DNA of 64,000 nucleotides from REEB95 sp963762425 (GTDB lineage: Bacteria > Pseudomonadota > Alphaproteobacteria > ATCC43930 > CGMCC-115725). The position numbers and the translations under genes are program-made. Numbering within the stretch: the first letter of the stretch is position 1; each line of letters starts with the position of its first letter. The stretch is taken from positions 124,001 to 188,000 of the forward strand of contig CAVXKY010000024.1 in NCBI GenBank assembly GCA_963762425.1, written 5' to 3'. Below are positions 8,991 to 19,787 of this stretch, piece by piece. The notes beneath the pieces are model-generated. The model was not told the DNA's origin, searched no databases, and was given only the letters and a program-made list of their open reading frames with translations.

Positions 8991-9775
8991 ATGGCCACGA
9001 AGCTGCCCACGATTTTCCTGTCCCACGGTTCGCCGATGCTGGCGCTCGATGCCGGGGAAGCCGGCGCGTTCTGGCAGAAGCTCGAGCGCGAATTGCCGCG
9101 GCCCGATGCGGTGCTGGCGGTGTCGGCGCATTGGACCACCGAGGACCCGACGGTGAGTTCGACCGTGGCCAATGCCACCATCCACGATTTTTACGGCTTT
9201 CCCGCGCCGCTTTATCAGATCGCCTATCCCGCGCCGGGCGCGCCCGATCTGGCCCGGCGCGTGACCGGCCTGCTCCAGGCAGCGAAAATTCCCGTCCATG
9301 TCGACCCCACGCGCGGCCTCGACCACGGCGCCTGGGTTCCGCTCAAGAACATGTATCCGCTCGCCAACATGAAGGTGGCCCAGCTTTCGGTGCAGCCGCA
9401 CAAGGACGCCGCCTGGCATGTCGCGTTGGGCCGCGCGCTCGCGCCCCTGGCGGCTGAGAACGTGCTGGTGCTGGCGTCGGGGGGCGCGGTGCACAATCTG
9501 CGCGAGATGGACCGCGAGGGCGGGACAGACGCCCGCTTGGGCCGAAGAATTTCGATGATTGGCTGGCGAAGACGCTGCTCGCGGGCGACGAATCCTCCTT
9601 CATCGACTGGACCCATAAAGCGCCCGAGCCTTTCCGCGCCCAGCCGACGCCCGAGCATTTCCTGCCGATTTTCGTCGCTTATGGCGCGGCCGGCGAAAAG
9701 CCCAAGGCTCAGCAGCTCTTCAAGGGCTTCACCCTCGGCAGCATGAGCATGGCGGCTTATAAATTCGCCGCCTGA
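8991..9775 (+). pseudogene. DODA-type (LigB-like) extradiol ring-cleavage dioxygenase, frameshifted
   Basis: Member of the 4,5-DOPA dioxygenase / YgiD family of metal-dependent extradiol enzymes. The metal-ligand histidines appear in FLSHGSPML, AVSAHWTT and ASGGAVHNL, with GLDHGAWVPL between. The frame breaks twice, near 9525 and near 9550-9553, each by one extra base. Corrected, the sequence reads ...EGGQTPAWAEEFDDWLAK and continues to YKFAA with TGA at 9773-9775. The start at 8991 is preferred over 8976 because AAGGG precedes it. The 3' end overlaps panE on the other strand by 19 bases. Confidence 0.8.
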
Positions 9776-10701
9776 GACTGCTCGCGCGCACGCCGCGCCT
9801 CGTAGGCCTTCAAATGCGTATAGGCCAGGCGCAGCAGCGATCGCTCCGGCAGGCTCCGCTCGCCGCGGCGAATGAGATCGCCGAGAATGTGATCGCCCTC
9901 GATCCGCCCGCCGTGCTCGATGTCCCTCAGCATCGAGGCGGTGAAGGGCGAACCCGCCGCCGTCAGCGTGGCGCCGGCGCGTTCGAGAAATTCGGGCCGG
10001 GGCGCGAAGCCCGCGCCTTCCGCGACCGTGCCGCATTCCTCCAGCAGCCGGAGCGCCAGACGCGCGCCGCCCGCGGCCGCGATGTCGCCGACCGAGGCGC
10101 GCATCAGGCAGGTGACGGCAGCCAGGCTCGCCAGCATGACCCATTTCTCCCACATTTCGAGCAGGATGACGGCGCTCACACGCGCCTCGGTCTTGGCGCC
10201 TTCGAATTCCCGCGCTATCGCGTCGATGCGCGGCGAGCGCGCGGCAAAGCGTTCGCCGAAGGTCAGCAGATGCAGATCGTTCAGATGCAGAACGCGGCCC
10301 TGCTCGTCGAGCGTCGCCGCGATCACGCATTCGCCGCCGAGCACGCGATCCTTGCCGAAGCGCCGGTCGAGCACGTCCAGATGCCGCATGCCATTCAACA
10401 GCGGCAGGATCGCGGTTTCGGGCCCGATGGCGGGCGCGAAGGAATCGATCGCGGCTTCGAGATCGTAGGCCTTGAGGCTCAACAGGATCAGGTCGAAGGG
10501 GCGGCGCAGATCGCCCGCCAGAACGGTGGGCGGCTTGGGCAGGTTGGCGTCGCCTTTGCGGCTTTCGATGACCAGGCCGGTTTCGGCGAGTTGGGCCGCG
10601 CGCTTGGGCCGGACCAGGAAGGTCACGTCGCGCCCGGCCTCGAGCAGCCTTCCGCCGAAATAGCCGCCGATGGCGCCGGCGCCGACCACCAGGATTTTCA
10701 T
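9757..10701 (-). CDS. panE: 2-dehydropantoate 2-reductase
   Basis: NADPH-dependent reduction of ketopantoate to pantoate in coenzyme A synthesis. The 314 residues begin with the Rossmann dinucleotide loop KILVVGAGAIGGYFGGRLL, followed by LLSLKAYDLEAA and PLLNGMRHLD (NG motif). The C-terminal ApbA_C domain contains SMLRDIEHGGRIEGDHILG with the conserved catalytic-region residues. The length is normal. It is convergent with the dioxygenase and not in an obvious operon. Some ApbA-family members act on other 2-ketoacids, so pantoate synthesis is the likely but not proven role. Confidence 0.87.
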   Translation of the reverse strand: MKILVVGAGAIGGYFGGRLLEAGRDVTFLVRPKRAAQLAETGLVIESRKGDANLPKPPTVLAGDLRRPFDLILLSLKAYDLEAAIDSFAPAIGPETAILPLLNGMRHLDVLDRRFGKDRVLGGECVIAATLDEQGRVLHLNDLHLLTFGERFAARSPRIDAIAREFEGAKTEARVSAVILLEMWEKWVMLASLAAVTCLMRASVGDIAAAGGARLALRLLEECGTVAEGAGFAPRPEFLERAGATLTAAGSPFTASMLRDIEHGGRIEGDHILGDLIRRGERSLPERSLLRLAYTHLKAYEARRAREQSQAANL

Positions 10702-10774
10702 GGCCTTCCCCCTTTGCGTCGGTTCATATCATAACGGCCGCGCCGGTGTCTTGGGCGCGCGGGCGGGAGTGGAC

Positions 10775-11229
10775 ATGAAGGAACGGTATTTCGAGGACTT
10801 GGCCGCCGGGCAGGTCTATGGCGGGGCGGGGCGGGCGAAGGTCACCGCCGAGACGATCAAGCGCTACGCCCGCGAATTCGACCCGCAGGATTTCCATCTC
10901 GACGAGACGACGGCGGCCAAGACCTTCTTCAAGGGCCTGGCGGCGAGCGGCTGGAACACCGCGTCTCTCACCATGCGGCTGATGGTCGACGGCGAATTCA
11001 AGCCCAAGGGCGGCATTCTCGGCGCCGGGGTCGAGCAGTTGAACTGGCCGCGCCCGGTGCGGCCGGGTGACGAGCTGCGGGTCGAATGAGCGAAGTGCTC
11101 GAGCTGCGCCCGTCGAAATCCCGTCCCGAGCAGGGCGTCGTCAAGGTGCGGGTGACGACGCTCAACCAGAACGACGAGCCGGTTCAGGTCTTCATCGCCA
11201 ATATCATCGTGCCGAAACGGCCAGCTTGA
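10775..11229 (+). pseudogene. MaoC-like (hot-dog) dehydratase, frameshifted
   Basis: R-specific enoyl-CoA hydratase-like hot-dog protein. Residues 1-104 (MKERYFEDLAAGQ..., with the hydratase motif region DPQDFHLDE) stop at TGA 11087. The expected continuation SEVLELRPSKSRPEQG through NIIVPKRPA follows in another frame, to TGA 11227. An ATG at 11086 overlaps the stop (ATGA), but the second part alone is only 47 residues of the same domain. One missing or two extra bases at 11086-11089 explain the break better than two genes. Confidence 0.75.
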
Positions 11230-11244
11230 GCCGCTCGGCCCTGC

Positions 11245-12000
11245 TTAGTTCCCCGGCTCCATGTCCTTGGCCTTGAGCACCTTGACCGCCGCCGGGCTCG
11301 ACAGGAATTTGAGGAAGGCGACGGCGGTCTTCTTGTGCTTCGAGGCCGGGCTGATGCCGCCCTGGAACTTGAGATAGTTCTGCACCGCTTCCGGGAAGGG
11401 GAAGACCTGCACCCCCGGCACCGCCTTCAATTCGGGAATGAGCTGGATGGCGATGTCGGCCTGGCCCTTGGCCACGAACTCGGCGGTGGCGCCGCTGGCG
11501 ATGGTCATCGACTTGGCCTTGACCTGGTCGGCGATGCCGAACTGGTCGATCAGCTTGGCGAAAGTGAGCCCGCTCTGGCCGGTGGTGGTGTAGGCGACGC
11601 CCTTGGCCGCGATGAGCGCCGCCTTGAAGGCCTCGGGCGTCGAGAGATCGGGCGCGGGGACCCCGGCCTTGACCGCGATGCCGAGGCCCGATTTGGCGAT
11701 CGGCACCATGTGCGGCTCGAGCTTGCCTGCCTGGATCAGCGGGTCGATCACCGGCGGCAGCAGAATGGCGACGTCGAAACCCGCGCCCTGGTCGATCTTG
11801 TCCTTGACATGTTGGCGGTGAGGAAGGTGATGGCGAGCTTGTTGCCGGTGTGCTTCTCATAGCGCGGCTGGATCACGGTCAGCGCCGCCTGCATGCCGGT
11901 CGAGCTCAACACCACCAGCGATCTCGGCGGCCTGCGCCGGAAGCTGAGCCAGGACGAGCAGCGCCAAAACGCCCGCAAGCGCGGCCAATATCCTGTTCAT
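11245..12000 (-). pseudogene. Molybdate-type (ModA-like) ABC substrate-binding protein, frameshifted
   Basis: Extracellular solute-binding protein of the ModA type. From ATG 12000 there is a signal peptide (hydrophobic residues to about 22, ending AQAAE). The LVVLSSTGMQAAL strand and YEKHTGNKLAITFLTAN follow after an extra base near 11919. The frame shifts again at 11808-11812 before VKDKIDQGAGFDVAILLPP and continues to the end (LKFLSSPAAVKVLKAKDMEPGN). The product would bind an oxyanion or similar ligand in the periplasm. No modB or modC is adjacent, so the ligand is uncertain. Confidence 0.75.
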
Positions 12001-12030
12001 CGTTTCCTCCCCGTTTCGACCGATGCGCGG

Positions 12031-12378
12031 TTAGCCGCGCGTTTGCACGCCCTTGCCGGCGAAAACTTTCTTCAACTCGCCCGATTCGAACATTTCGCTG
12101 ACGATGTCGCAGCCGCCGACAAACTCGCCCTTGACGTAGAGCTGGGGGATGGTCGGCCAATTCGAGAAATCCTTGATGCCCTGGCGGATATCCGGATCGG
12201 CCAGCACGTCCACGCCCTTGAACTTGACGCCGAGCGTGGTGAGGATCTGCACCACGCGCGCGGAGAAGCCGCATTGCGGGAAGACCGGCGTGCCCTTCAT
12301 GTAAAGCAGCACGGGGTTGTCGGAAATCTCCTGCTTGATGCGGTCGGCGGCGGCGGTGGTGGCGGGGGCATTATCCAT
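12031..12378 (-). CDS. grxD: Monothiol glutaredoxin (Grx4/GrxD type)
   Basis: Binds and delivers [2Fe-2S] clusters, often as a heterodimer with BolA. The 115 residues carry LLYMKGTPVFPQCGFSARVV, with the CGFS active site around residues 36-39, and NWPTIPQLYVKGEFVGGCDI for glutathione binding. It follows bolA by 26 bases on the same strand. The bolA-grxD pair downstream of purL is a common alphaproteobacterial arrangement and supports a shared iron-sulfur role. Confidence 0.93.
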   Translation of the reverse strand: MDNAPATTAAADRIKQEISDNPVLLYMKGTPVFPQCGFSARVVQILTTLGVKFKGVDVLADPDIRQGIKDFSNWPTIPQLYVKGEFVGGCDIVSEMFESGELKKVFAGKGVQTRG

Positions 12379-12404
12379 GGGGGAACCTCTTTCCTATTCC
12401 TACT

Positions 12405-12641
12405 TTATTCCTCGGGGGTGCCGGTCTGCAAGGCGAGGGCGTGAAGTTCGTTGCCCATGCGGGAACCCAGCGCGCGGTAGACCATCTGGTGCTGCTGCAC
12501 CCGGCTTTTGCCCTTGAAGGCGGATGAGATCACCAACGCGGACCAGTGGTCGTTGTCGTCGGCCAGCGCGGCGAGGGTGATTTGCGCGTCGGGCAAGCCC
12601 GCCTTGATCAGATTCTCGATGGTGGCCGCGTCGAGCGCCAT
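12405..12641 (-). CDS. bolA: BolA-family protein
   Basis: A 78-residue BolA-like protein, partner of monothiol glutaredoxin in iron-sulfur trafficking. It shows LIKAGLPDAQITL, a central DDNDHWSALVISSAFKGKS, and VQQHQMVYRALGSRMGNELHAL, where the conserved histidine of QHQ(M/L)V binds the cluster. It lies directly between purL (10-base gap) and grxD, probably in one transcript. Confidence 0.92.
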   Translation of the reverse strand: MALDAATIENLIKAGLPDAQITLAALADDNDHWSALVISSAFKGKSRVQQHQMVYRALGSRMGNELHALALQTGTPEE

Positions 12642-12650
12642 GGTTTCCCT

Positions 12651-14840
<2,190 letters not shown>

Positions 14841-14844
<4 letters not shown>

Positions 14845-15530
14845 GAGAGGGCCTCCACCAGCCCCTTGAAGAAGCCCTGGCCGTCGGTCGAGCCCAGCAG
14901 CGGGTCGGTGGCGTCCTCGGGATGCGGCATCAGCCCGAGCACGTTCTTGTTCGCGTTGAACACGCCGGCGATATTACGCGCCGAGCCGTTGGCGTTGCCT
15001 TCCTCGGTCAGCTTGCCCTCGGCGGTGCAATAGCGGAAGGCGACGCGGCCTTCGCCCTCGATGCGGTCGAGCGTGCCGGGATCGGCGAAATAATTGCCGT
15101 CGTGATGCGCCACCGGCACGCGGATGACCTGGCCGGCATTGTAGCCGCGGGTGAAGACGCTCTGGCTGGTCTCGACCTTGAGATGGACGTCCTTGCAGTG
15201 GAATTTGAGCGTCTGGTTGACCAGCAGCACGCCCGGCAGCAACCCCGCCTCGGTGACGATCTGGAAGCCGTTGCAGATGCCCAGCACCGGCGTTCCTTTC
15301 CCGGCCCGCGCCTTGACCTCGCGCATGATCGGCGAATGCGCCGCCATGGCGCCGCAGCGCAGATAATCGCCGTAGGAAAACCCGCCGGGAATGACGATCA
15401 GATCGGCCTTGGGGAAATCGCCGTCGCGGTGCCAGACCTTGAGCGGTTTCTTGCCCGAGGCGCGGAAGAGCGCGTCATACACGTCCTGCTCGCGATTCGA
15501 GCCGGGGAAGACGATGATGGCGGCTTGCAT
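14841..15530 (-). CDS. purQ: Phosphoribosylformylglycinamidine synthase subunit PurQ
   Basis: Glutaminase subunit supplying ammonia to PurL. The 229 residues show the class I glutamine amidotransferase plan: IVFPGSNREQD, the oxyanion strand IPGGFSYGDYLR, the nucleophile elbow VLGICNGFQIVTE (catalytic Cys), and near the end LMPHPEDATDP with the catalytic His and Glu. It is intact. It lies between purS (12 bases upstream) and purL (overlapping), so the three subunits are co-translated. Confidence 0.95.
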
Positions 15531-15542
15531 GGACGGGACGGC

Positions 15543-15785
15543 CTAGCTCTGAATCTCGATCCGATAACTTTCGATGATCGTGTTGGCGAGGAGCTTCTGG
15601 CACATCGCCTCGAGCGCGGTCTTGGCGCGGCCTGCATCAGTCTCGGCCAATTCCAAATCGATCACCTTGCCCTGGCGCACCTCGCCCACGCCCTTGAATC
15701 CCAATGAGGCGAGCGCGTGGCTGATCGCCTTCCCTTGCGGGTCGAGCACGCCTTCCTTGGGCATGACGTAAACGCGGGCCTTCAT
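15543..15785 (-). CDS. purS: Phosphoribosylformylglycinamidine synthase subunit PurS
   Basis: Small 80-residue structural subunit of the three-part FGAM synthase. It starts MKARVYVMPKEGVLDPQGKA, with SHALASLGFKGVGEVRQGKV as the conserved second strand-helix unit. It lies 13 bases after purC and 12 bases before purQ on the same strand, fixing it in the purC-S-Q-L operon. Confidence 0.93.
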   Translation of the reverse strand: MKARVYVMPKEGVLDPQGKAISHALASLGFKGVGEVRQGKVIDLELAETDAGRAKTALEAMCQKLLANTIIESYRIEIQS

Positions 15786-15798
15786 GAACGGCGCAGGC

Positions 15799-16566
15799 TC
15801 ACTGCACCGCCTGCGGGCCCTTGGGATCGCCGGGCGCGCCCTCGGTCAGCAGGCCCAATCGGCGCGCCACCTCCTGATAGGCCTCTTCCACCTTGCCGAG
15901 ATCGCGGCGGAAGCGGTCCTTGTCGAGCTTCTCGTTGGTCTTCAAGTCCCACAGCCGGCAATTGTCGGGGCTGATCTCGTCGGCCAGCACGATGCGCATC
16001 TCGCCGTCGTCGTTGAACAGCCGGCCGAATTCGAGCTTGAAGTCGATCAGCCTGATGCCGATGCCGAGGAACAGGCCGGTGAGGTAATCGTTGACCCGCA
16101 GCGACATCTGCATGATCTCGTCGATGTCCTGGGTCGTCGCCCAGCCGAAGGCGGTGATGTGCTCTTCCGACACCATCGGGTCGCCGAGCTCGTCCTTCTT
16201 GTAATAGAACTCGACGATGGAGCGCGGCAGCGCCTGGCCTTCGGGAATGCCGAAGCGCTTGGCCAGCGAGCCGGCCACGACGTTCCGGATCACGACCTCG
16301 ATTGGGATGATCTGCACCTGGCGGATCAGCTGCTCGCGCATGTTGAGGCGGCGGACGAAATGGGTGGGAATGCCGATGTCCGCGAGCCGCATCATCAGAT
16401 ATTCGCTGATGCGGTTGTTGAGCACGCCCTTGCCGGTGATCGTGCCCTTTTTCAGGTTGTTGAAGGCGGTGGCGTCGTCCTTGAAGTACTGCACCAACGT
16501 CCCGGGTTCGGGACCCTCGAACAGCACCTTGGCCTTGCCTTCGTAGATCTGCTTGCGTCTGGTCAT
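15799..16566 (-). CDS. purC: Phosphoribosylaminoimidazole-succinocarboxamide synthase
   Basis: SAICAR synthetase, which joins aspartate to CAIR with ATP. The 255 residues begin MTRRKQIYEGKAKVLFEG; the longer in-frame extension upstream lacks homology, so ATG 16566 is chosen. Visible family motifs are DDATAFNNLKKGTITGKG, VVIRNVVAGSLAKRFG and LADEISPDNCRLWD (substrate/Mg site). It heads the purC-purS-purQ-purL group. Confidence 0.95.
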   Translation of the reverse strand: MTRRKQIYEGKAKVLFEGPEPGTLVQYFKDDATAFNNLKKGTITGKGVLNNRISEYLMMRLADIGIPTHFVRRLNMREQLIRQVQIIPIEVVIRNVVAGSLAKRFGIPEGQALPRSIVEFYYKKDELGDPMVSEEHITAFGWATTQDIDEIMQMSLRVNDYLTGLFLGIGIRLIDFKLEFGRLFNDDGEMRIVLADEISPDNCRLWDLKTNEKLDKDRFRRDLGKVEEAYQEVARRLGLLTEGAPGDPKGPQAVQ

Positions 16567-16665
16567 GGCCGGGTGCCTGTAGGTTTCGCCGCACCGCGGC
16601 GGGGTCCGTGGACTCCCTATATAGCAACGACGGGGGGCGGTCACAACGCCGCTTGCCCGATTCGT

Positions 16666-17419
16666 TCACAGCAAAATGTCGCGCCAGGGTACGGGCTTGG
16701 GCTGCCAGGCGGCGAAGCGGAAAACCGGCTTCAAACCCAGCCCGGGGGCGGGAAGCGCGATCAGCGCGCTCGACACCGTGGCGAAGCCGCTTTCGAGCTT
16801 GAAGCGCATGGCGCTTTGCGGGTCGTTCGCGGGATCGGCGGCGGCGTCGGCCAGCAGATTTTCCCAGGATTTCCAATCTCCGCGCGCCGGATCGGGCAGG
16901 GAAGCGGCCAGGAAACGCGGGCGATAGCGCTTCAAACGCGCTATGTCGTCGTCGAGATCGCCGGCCGCGATCATGGATAGGCCGGGCTTCAAGGCCACGC
17001 GCTTCACCGGGGCATCGCCGTCCGGGTCGGCGTGGCAGAGCCAGAAGGCGTCTCGGTCGTCGGCGACGATCATGTTGAAACTGCGGTAGGATTTGGGGTC
17101 GAGCGATGCCAGCGCCTGGGCCGCCTCGGCCGCGTCGGCATGGTCGAGCGCCTCCAGCACCAGTTCGCCGCGCGAACGTGCGCCCGGCGCAGGGCCGAGC
17201 GAGCCGAAGCGGTTCAATATCCCCGCCGCCACGCCGAAATCGTTCACACCCAGCCAGGTGCCGCCGGCCAGCTCGTCCTTGCCCGCTATCACCTCGGGCC
17301 GGTCGGGCCAGTGGCGCGCGGGGGGCAGACCAGGGGCGGGCGATCATCTCGTCGCGGTTGGCGGCGATCAGCACCGGGAAATCGGCCCCCGGCCGGCGCA
17401 GGATCACAAAAGTGCACAT
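16666..17419 (-). pseudogene. NRDE-family (Ser/Thr-rich T10 / TANGO2-like) protein, frameshifted
   Basis: NRDE protein (DUF833), related to eukaryotic TANGO2; function in bacteria is not settled. From ATG 17419 it reads MCTFVILRRPGADFPVLIAA, then the name-giving NRDE. It shifts frame in a run of six G (17320-17325), and continues HWPDRPEVIAGKDELAGGTWLG and NRFGSLGP... to the end. The corrected length of about 250 residues is typical. The break is in a homopolymer, which points to a base-calling error. It lies upstream of purC on the same strand but 99 bases away. Confidence 0.78.
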
Positions 17420-17494
17420 GACGGTAGGCGATGATGGACCGGCGCGCTACGATTGGCTAGAAGCGGGATGGGGAATGGGGGCAGGGGGCGCGGC

Positions 17495-17818
17495 ATGACC
17501 ACCTTCGACGAGCGCGAAAAGGCGAGCGAAAAGAAGTTCCAGACCGAGCAGGAACTGGCCTTCAAGACCAAGGCGCGGCGCAACCATATTCTGGGATTGT
17601 GGGCGGCGGAACAGCTGGGCCTGAAGAACAGCGCCGCCGAGGCCTATGCGCGCGAGATCGTCGCCGGCGCGCTCGCCAAGCACGGCGACGAGAGCGTGGT
17701 GAACAAGATCGCCGGCGATTTCACCAAGAAGGGCGTGAAGCACGACCACGCGCGCATCCGGCTCGAATTCGAACGCTGCACCGCCGAAGCCCGGAAACAA
17801 CTCGGCGTGCCGAAATAG
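17495..17818 (+). CDS. F1-ATPase zeta subunit / DUF1476 protein
   Basis: A 107-residue DUF1476 protein. In Paracoccus this family is the zeta inhibitor of the F1Fo-ATPase, found almost only in alphaproteobacteria. It starts MTTFDEREKASEKKFQ and contains FKTKARRNHILGLWAAEQLG and a C-terminal helix with ARIRLEFERCTAEA. ATG 17495 is chosen by homology. It stands alone on the plus strand between purB and the NRDE gene, a position often seen in the group. Confidence 0.9.
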   Translation: MTTFDEREKASEKKFQTEQELAFKTKARRNHILGLWAAEQLGLKNSAAEAYAREIVAGALAKHGDESVVNKIAGDFTKKGVKHDHARIRLEFERCTAEARKQLGVPK

Positions 17819-17839
17819 GCTTTGCAGTTCCGGCGTTGC

Positions 17840-17863
17840 GGCCTTCGACAGGCTCAGGCTGAG
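17840..17863. repeat. Fragment of CTTCGACAGGCTCAGG-type intergenic repeat
   Basis: GCCTTCGACAGGCTCAGG with GCTGAGG follows the DUF1476 stop. It resembles the CCTGAGCTTGTCGAAGGGC elements at 40171-40200 and 50631-50729, in reverse orientation. It is a single decayed copy. Confidence 0.45.
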
Positions 17864-17911
17864 GTAGATTTTTACGCGGCATCTTCCGCCGGTTGGGTTA
17901 TCAATACCGCG

Positions 17912-19210
17912 TCACGCCTTCCCGAACACGCGCTTGAAGATGGTGTCGACGTGTTTCAGGTGATAGGCGTTGTCGAAATGCTTGGCGAGTTCGGCGGGCT
18001 TGATGTGCTTCGCGACATCGGGGTCCTGCTTTAGCAGATCGGCGAAGCCGCCCTTGCCGTGCCAGGCGTTCATGGCGTTGCGCTGCACCGCCTGATACGC
18101 GTCCTCGCGGCTCATGCCCGATTGGGTCAGCGCCAGCAGCACGCGCTGGGAATTGACCAGCCCGCCCAGGCTTTCGAGATTCTTCTTCATCCGCTCGGGA
18201 TAGACCACCAGCCTGTCGACCACCTCGGCCGCGCGCGCCAGCGCGAAATCGAGCGCGACGGTGGCGTCGGGCGCGATCACCCGTTCGACCGCGGAGTGGG
18301 AGATGTCGCGCTCGTGCCACAACGCCACGTTTTCGAGCGCGGGCGTCACCGCCGAGCGGATCAGCCGCGCCAGGCCGGTGAGGTTCTCGGCCAGCACCGG
18401 GTTGCGCTTGTGCGGCATGGCGGAGGAGCCCTTTTGCCCGGGCGAGAAATATTCCTCGGCCTCGCCCACCTCGGTGCGCTGCAAATGGCGGATTTCCAGC
18501 GCCAGGTTCTCGACCGAACTGGCGACGACGCCCAGCGTGGCGAAGAACATGGCGTGGCGGTCGCGCGGCACGATCTGGGTCGAAACCGGCTCGGGCTTGA
18601 GGCCCATTTGCCTGGCGACGTATTCCTCCACCTGGGGCGAAACATTGGCGAAGGTGCCGACCGCGCCCGAGATCTTGCAGGTCGAAATCTCGCCGCGCGC
18701 GCGTTCCATCCGTTCCCGGGCGCGGGCGAATTGCGCGTAATGGCCGGCCAGCTTCAAGCCGAAAGTGGTCGGCTCGGCATGGATGCCGTGGCTGCGGCCG
18801 ACGCAGATGGTGCGCTTGTATTCGAAGGCGCGGCGCTTCAACGCCTTCAACACCGCGTCGAGATCGGCGATCAGGATGTCCGAGGCCTGTTTGAGCTGGA
18901 CCGCCAGGCAGGTGTCGAGCACGTCGGAGGAGGTCATGCCCTGGTGGACGAAACGCGCCTCGGGCCCGACATGCTCGGCGAGGTTGGTGAGGAAGGCGAC
19001 GACGTCGTGCTTGGTCTGGCGTTCGATCGCGTCGATGCGCGCGATCTCGTATTTGCCCTTGGCGCGCAACGCCTTTGCCGCGCTTTTGGGCACGGTGCCT
19101 TCGCGCGCCATGGCGTCGAGCGCGTGGGCCTCGATCTCGAACCAGATGCGGAATCGGTTCTCGGGCGCCCAGATGGCGCTCATTTCCGGCCGGCTATAGC
19201 GTGGAATCAT
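17912..19210 (-). CDS. purB: Adenylosuccinate lyase
   Basis: Fumarase/aspartase-superfamily enzyme that removes fumarate from SAICAR and adenylosuccinate. The 432 residues show MIPRYSRPEMSAIW, the TSSDVLDTCLAVQ region, and the signature GSSAMPHKRNPVLAEN (about residues 260-275) with the mobile loop serines. HERDISHSAVER follows. The C-terminal domain is complete. The gene is intact and read on its own, upstream of the purC operon but separated by the plus-strand DUF1476 gene. Confidence 0.96.
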   Translation of the reverse strand: MIPRYSRPEMSAIWAPENRFRIWFEIEAHALDAMAREGTVPKSAAKALRAKGKYEIARIDAIERQTKHDVVAFLTNLAEHVGPEARFVHQGMTSSDVLDTCLAVQLKQASDILIADLDAVLKALKRRAFEYKRTICVGRSHGIHAEPTTFGLKLAGHYAQFARARERMERARGEISTCKISGAVGTFANVSPQVEEYVARQMGLKPEPVSTQIVPRDRHAMFFATLGVVASSVENLALEIRHLQRTEVGEAEEYFSPGQKGSSAMPHKRNPVLAENLTGLARLIRSAVTPALENVALWHERDISHSAVERVIAPDATVALDFALARAAEVVDRLVVYPERMKKNLESLGGLVNSQRVLLALTQSGMSREDAYQAVQRNAMNAWHGKGGFADLLKQDPDVAKHIKPAELAKHFDNAYHLKHVDTIFKRVFGKA

Positions 19211-19368
19211 CGGCTTCTCCCCTCACGGAATAGCCCAGCCCCGGGACCCATGCAACTAGAAGGGCGCGCCGCCGCGGAGCGGCAAAACATCAGAGCCGGC
19301 GCGTTTGGCACGAGTTATGCAGAGCTTGGGATGTGGGGGTTATCGCGCGTATTGACGGGGGTTTGAGT

Positions 19369-19557
19369 ATGACCAAGAGCATCAATACCACCTCGGCCCT
19401 GGTGCTGGGTTTGGGGCTCGTTCTGACCGGTTTCATCGGCTACGAATCGACCAAGGCGCCGCCGATCAGCCAGGCGCAGTTCGAACAGCAGGTCGAGGAA
19501 GGCTTCGGCAGCTTCAACCAGCTGCCCGCCCATTGGGCGGCGCTGCATAAGCGGTAA
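19369..19557 (+). CDS. Small membrane-anchored protein, unknown
   Basis: A 62-residue protein from ATG 19369. It has one hydrophobic segment at residues 9-26 (SALVLGLGLVLTGFIGY), then a soluble tail with QAQFEQQVEEGFGSFNQL. It could be an inner-membrane anchor or a secreted peptide. The start could also be 19333. Not recognised. An R1 palindromic repeat begins ten bases after its stop. Confidence 0.5.
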   Translation: MTKSINTTSALVLGLGLVLTGFIGYESTKAPPISQAQFEQQVEEGFGSFNQLPAHWAALHKR

Positions 19558-19566
19558 TCAGGCTTT

Positions 19567-19617
19567 GCTTCGCACGACGCCTCGGGCTTGAAGGATCGGC
19601 CCTCGGCTTTGCTACGC
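19567..19617. repeat. R1 palindromic repeat between convergent gene ends
   Basis: A copy of the dispersed palindrome that begins GCTTCGCACGACGCCTCGGG and ends GGCCCTCGGCTTTGCTACGC. It lies between the 3' ends of the 62-residue protein and radC and could end transcription from both sides. Confidence 0.7.
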
Positions 19618-19628
19618 GGGGTGCTTTC

Positions 19629-19787
19629 CTAAAGCAGTCCTAGGCTTTTGAAGCTCGCATGCTTGCCGCGGCCGATTATGACGTGGTCATGCACCGACAA
19701 TCCCACCGCCGCCGCGGCCTTGACCACTTCGCGCGTCATCTCGATGTCGCCCTTGGAGGGGGTGGGGTCGCCCGAAGGGTGGTTGTG
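19629..19787 (-). pseudogene. radC: RadC C-terminal JAMM part, separated from its N-terminal part
   Basis: C-terminal part of a RadC-family JAMM-domain protein: HNHPSGDPTPSKGDIEMTRE, holding the metal-binding H-x-H...D triad, then GLSVHDHVIIGRGKHASFKS and GLL before TAG at 19631-19629. The expected preceding stretch (about 22 residues of the PREVV...ILV type) is missing. Instead, unrelated sequence of the opposite strand begins at about 19788. The matching N-terminal part is at 20843-21318. Confidence 0.75.

Noticed and set aside
11086..11229. A separate 47-residue gene after the MaoC fragment
   Set aside because: The sequence is the missing C-terminal part of the same hot-dog domain; a frameshift is the simpler reading.
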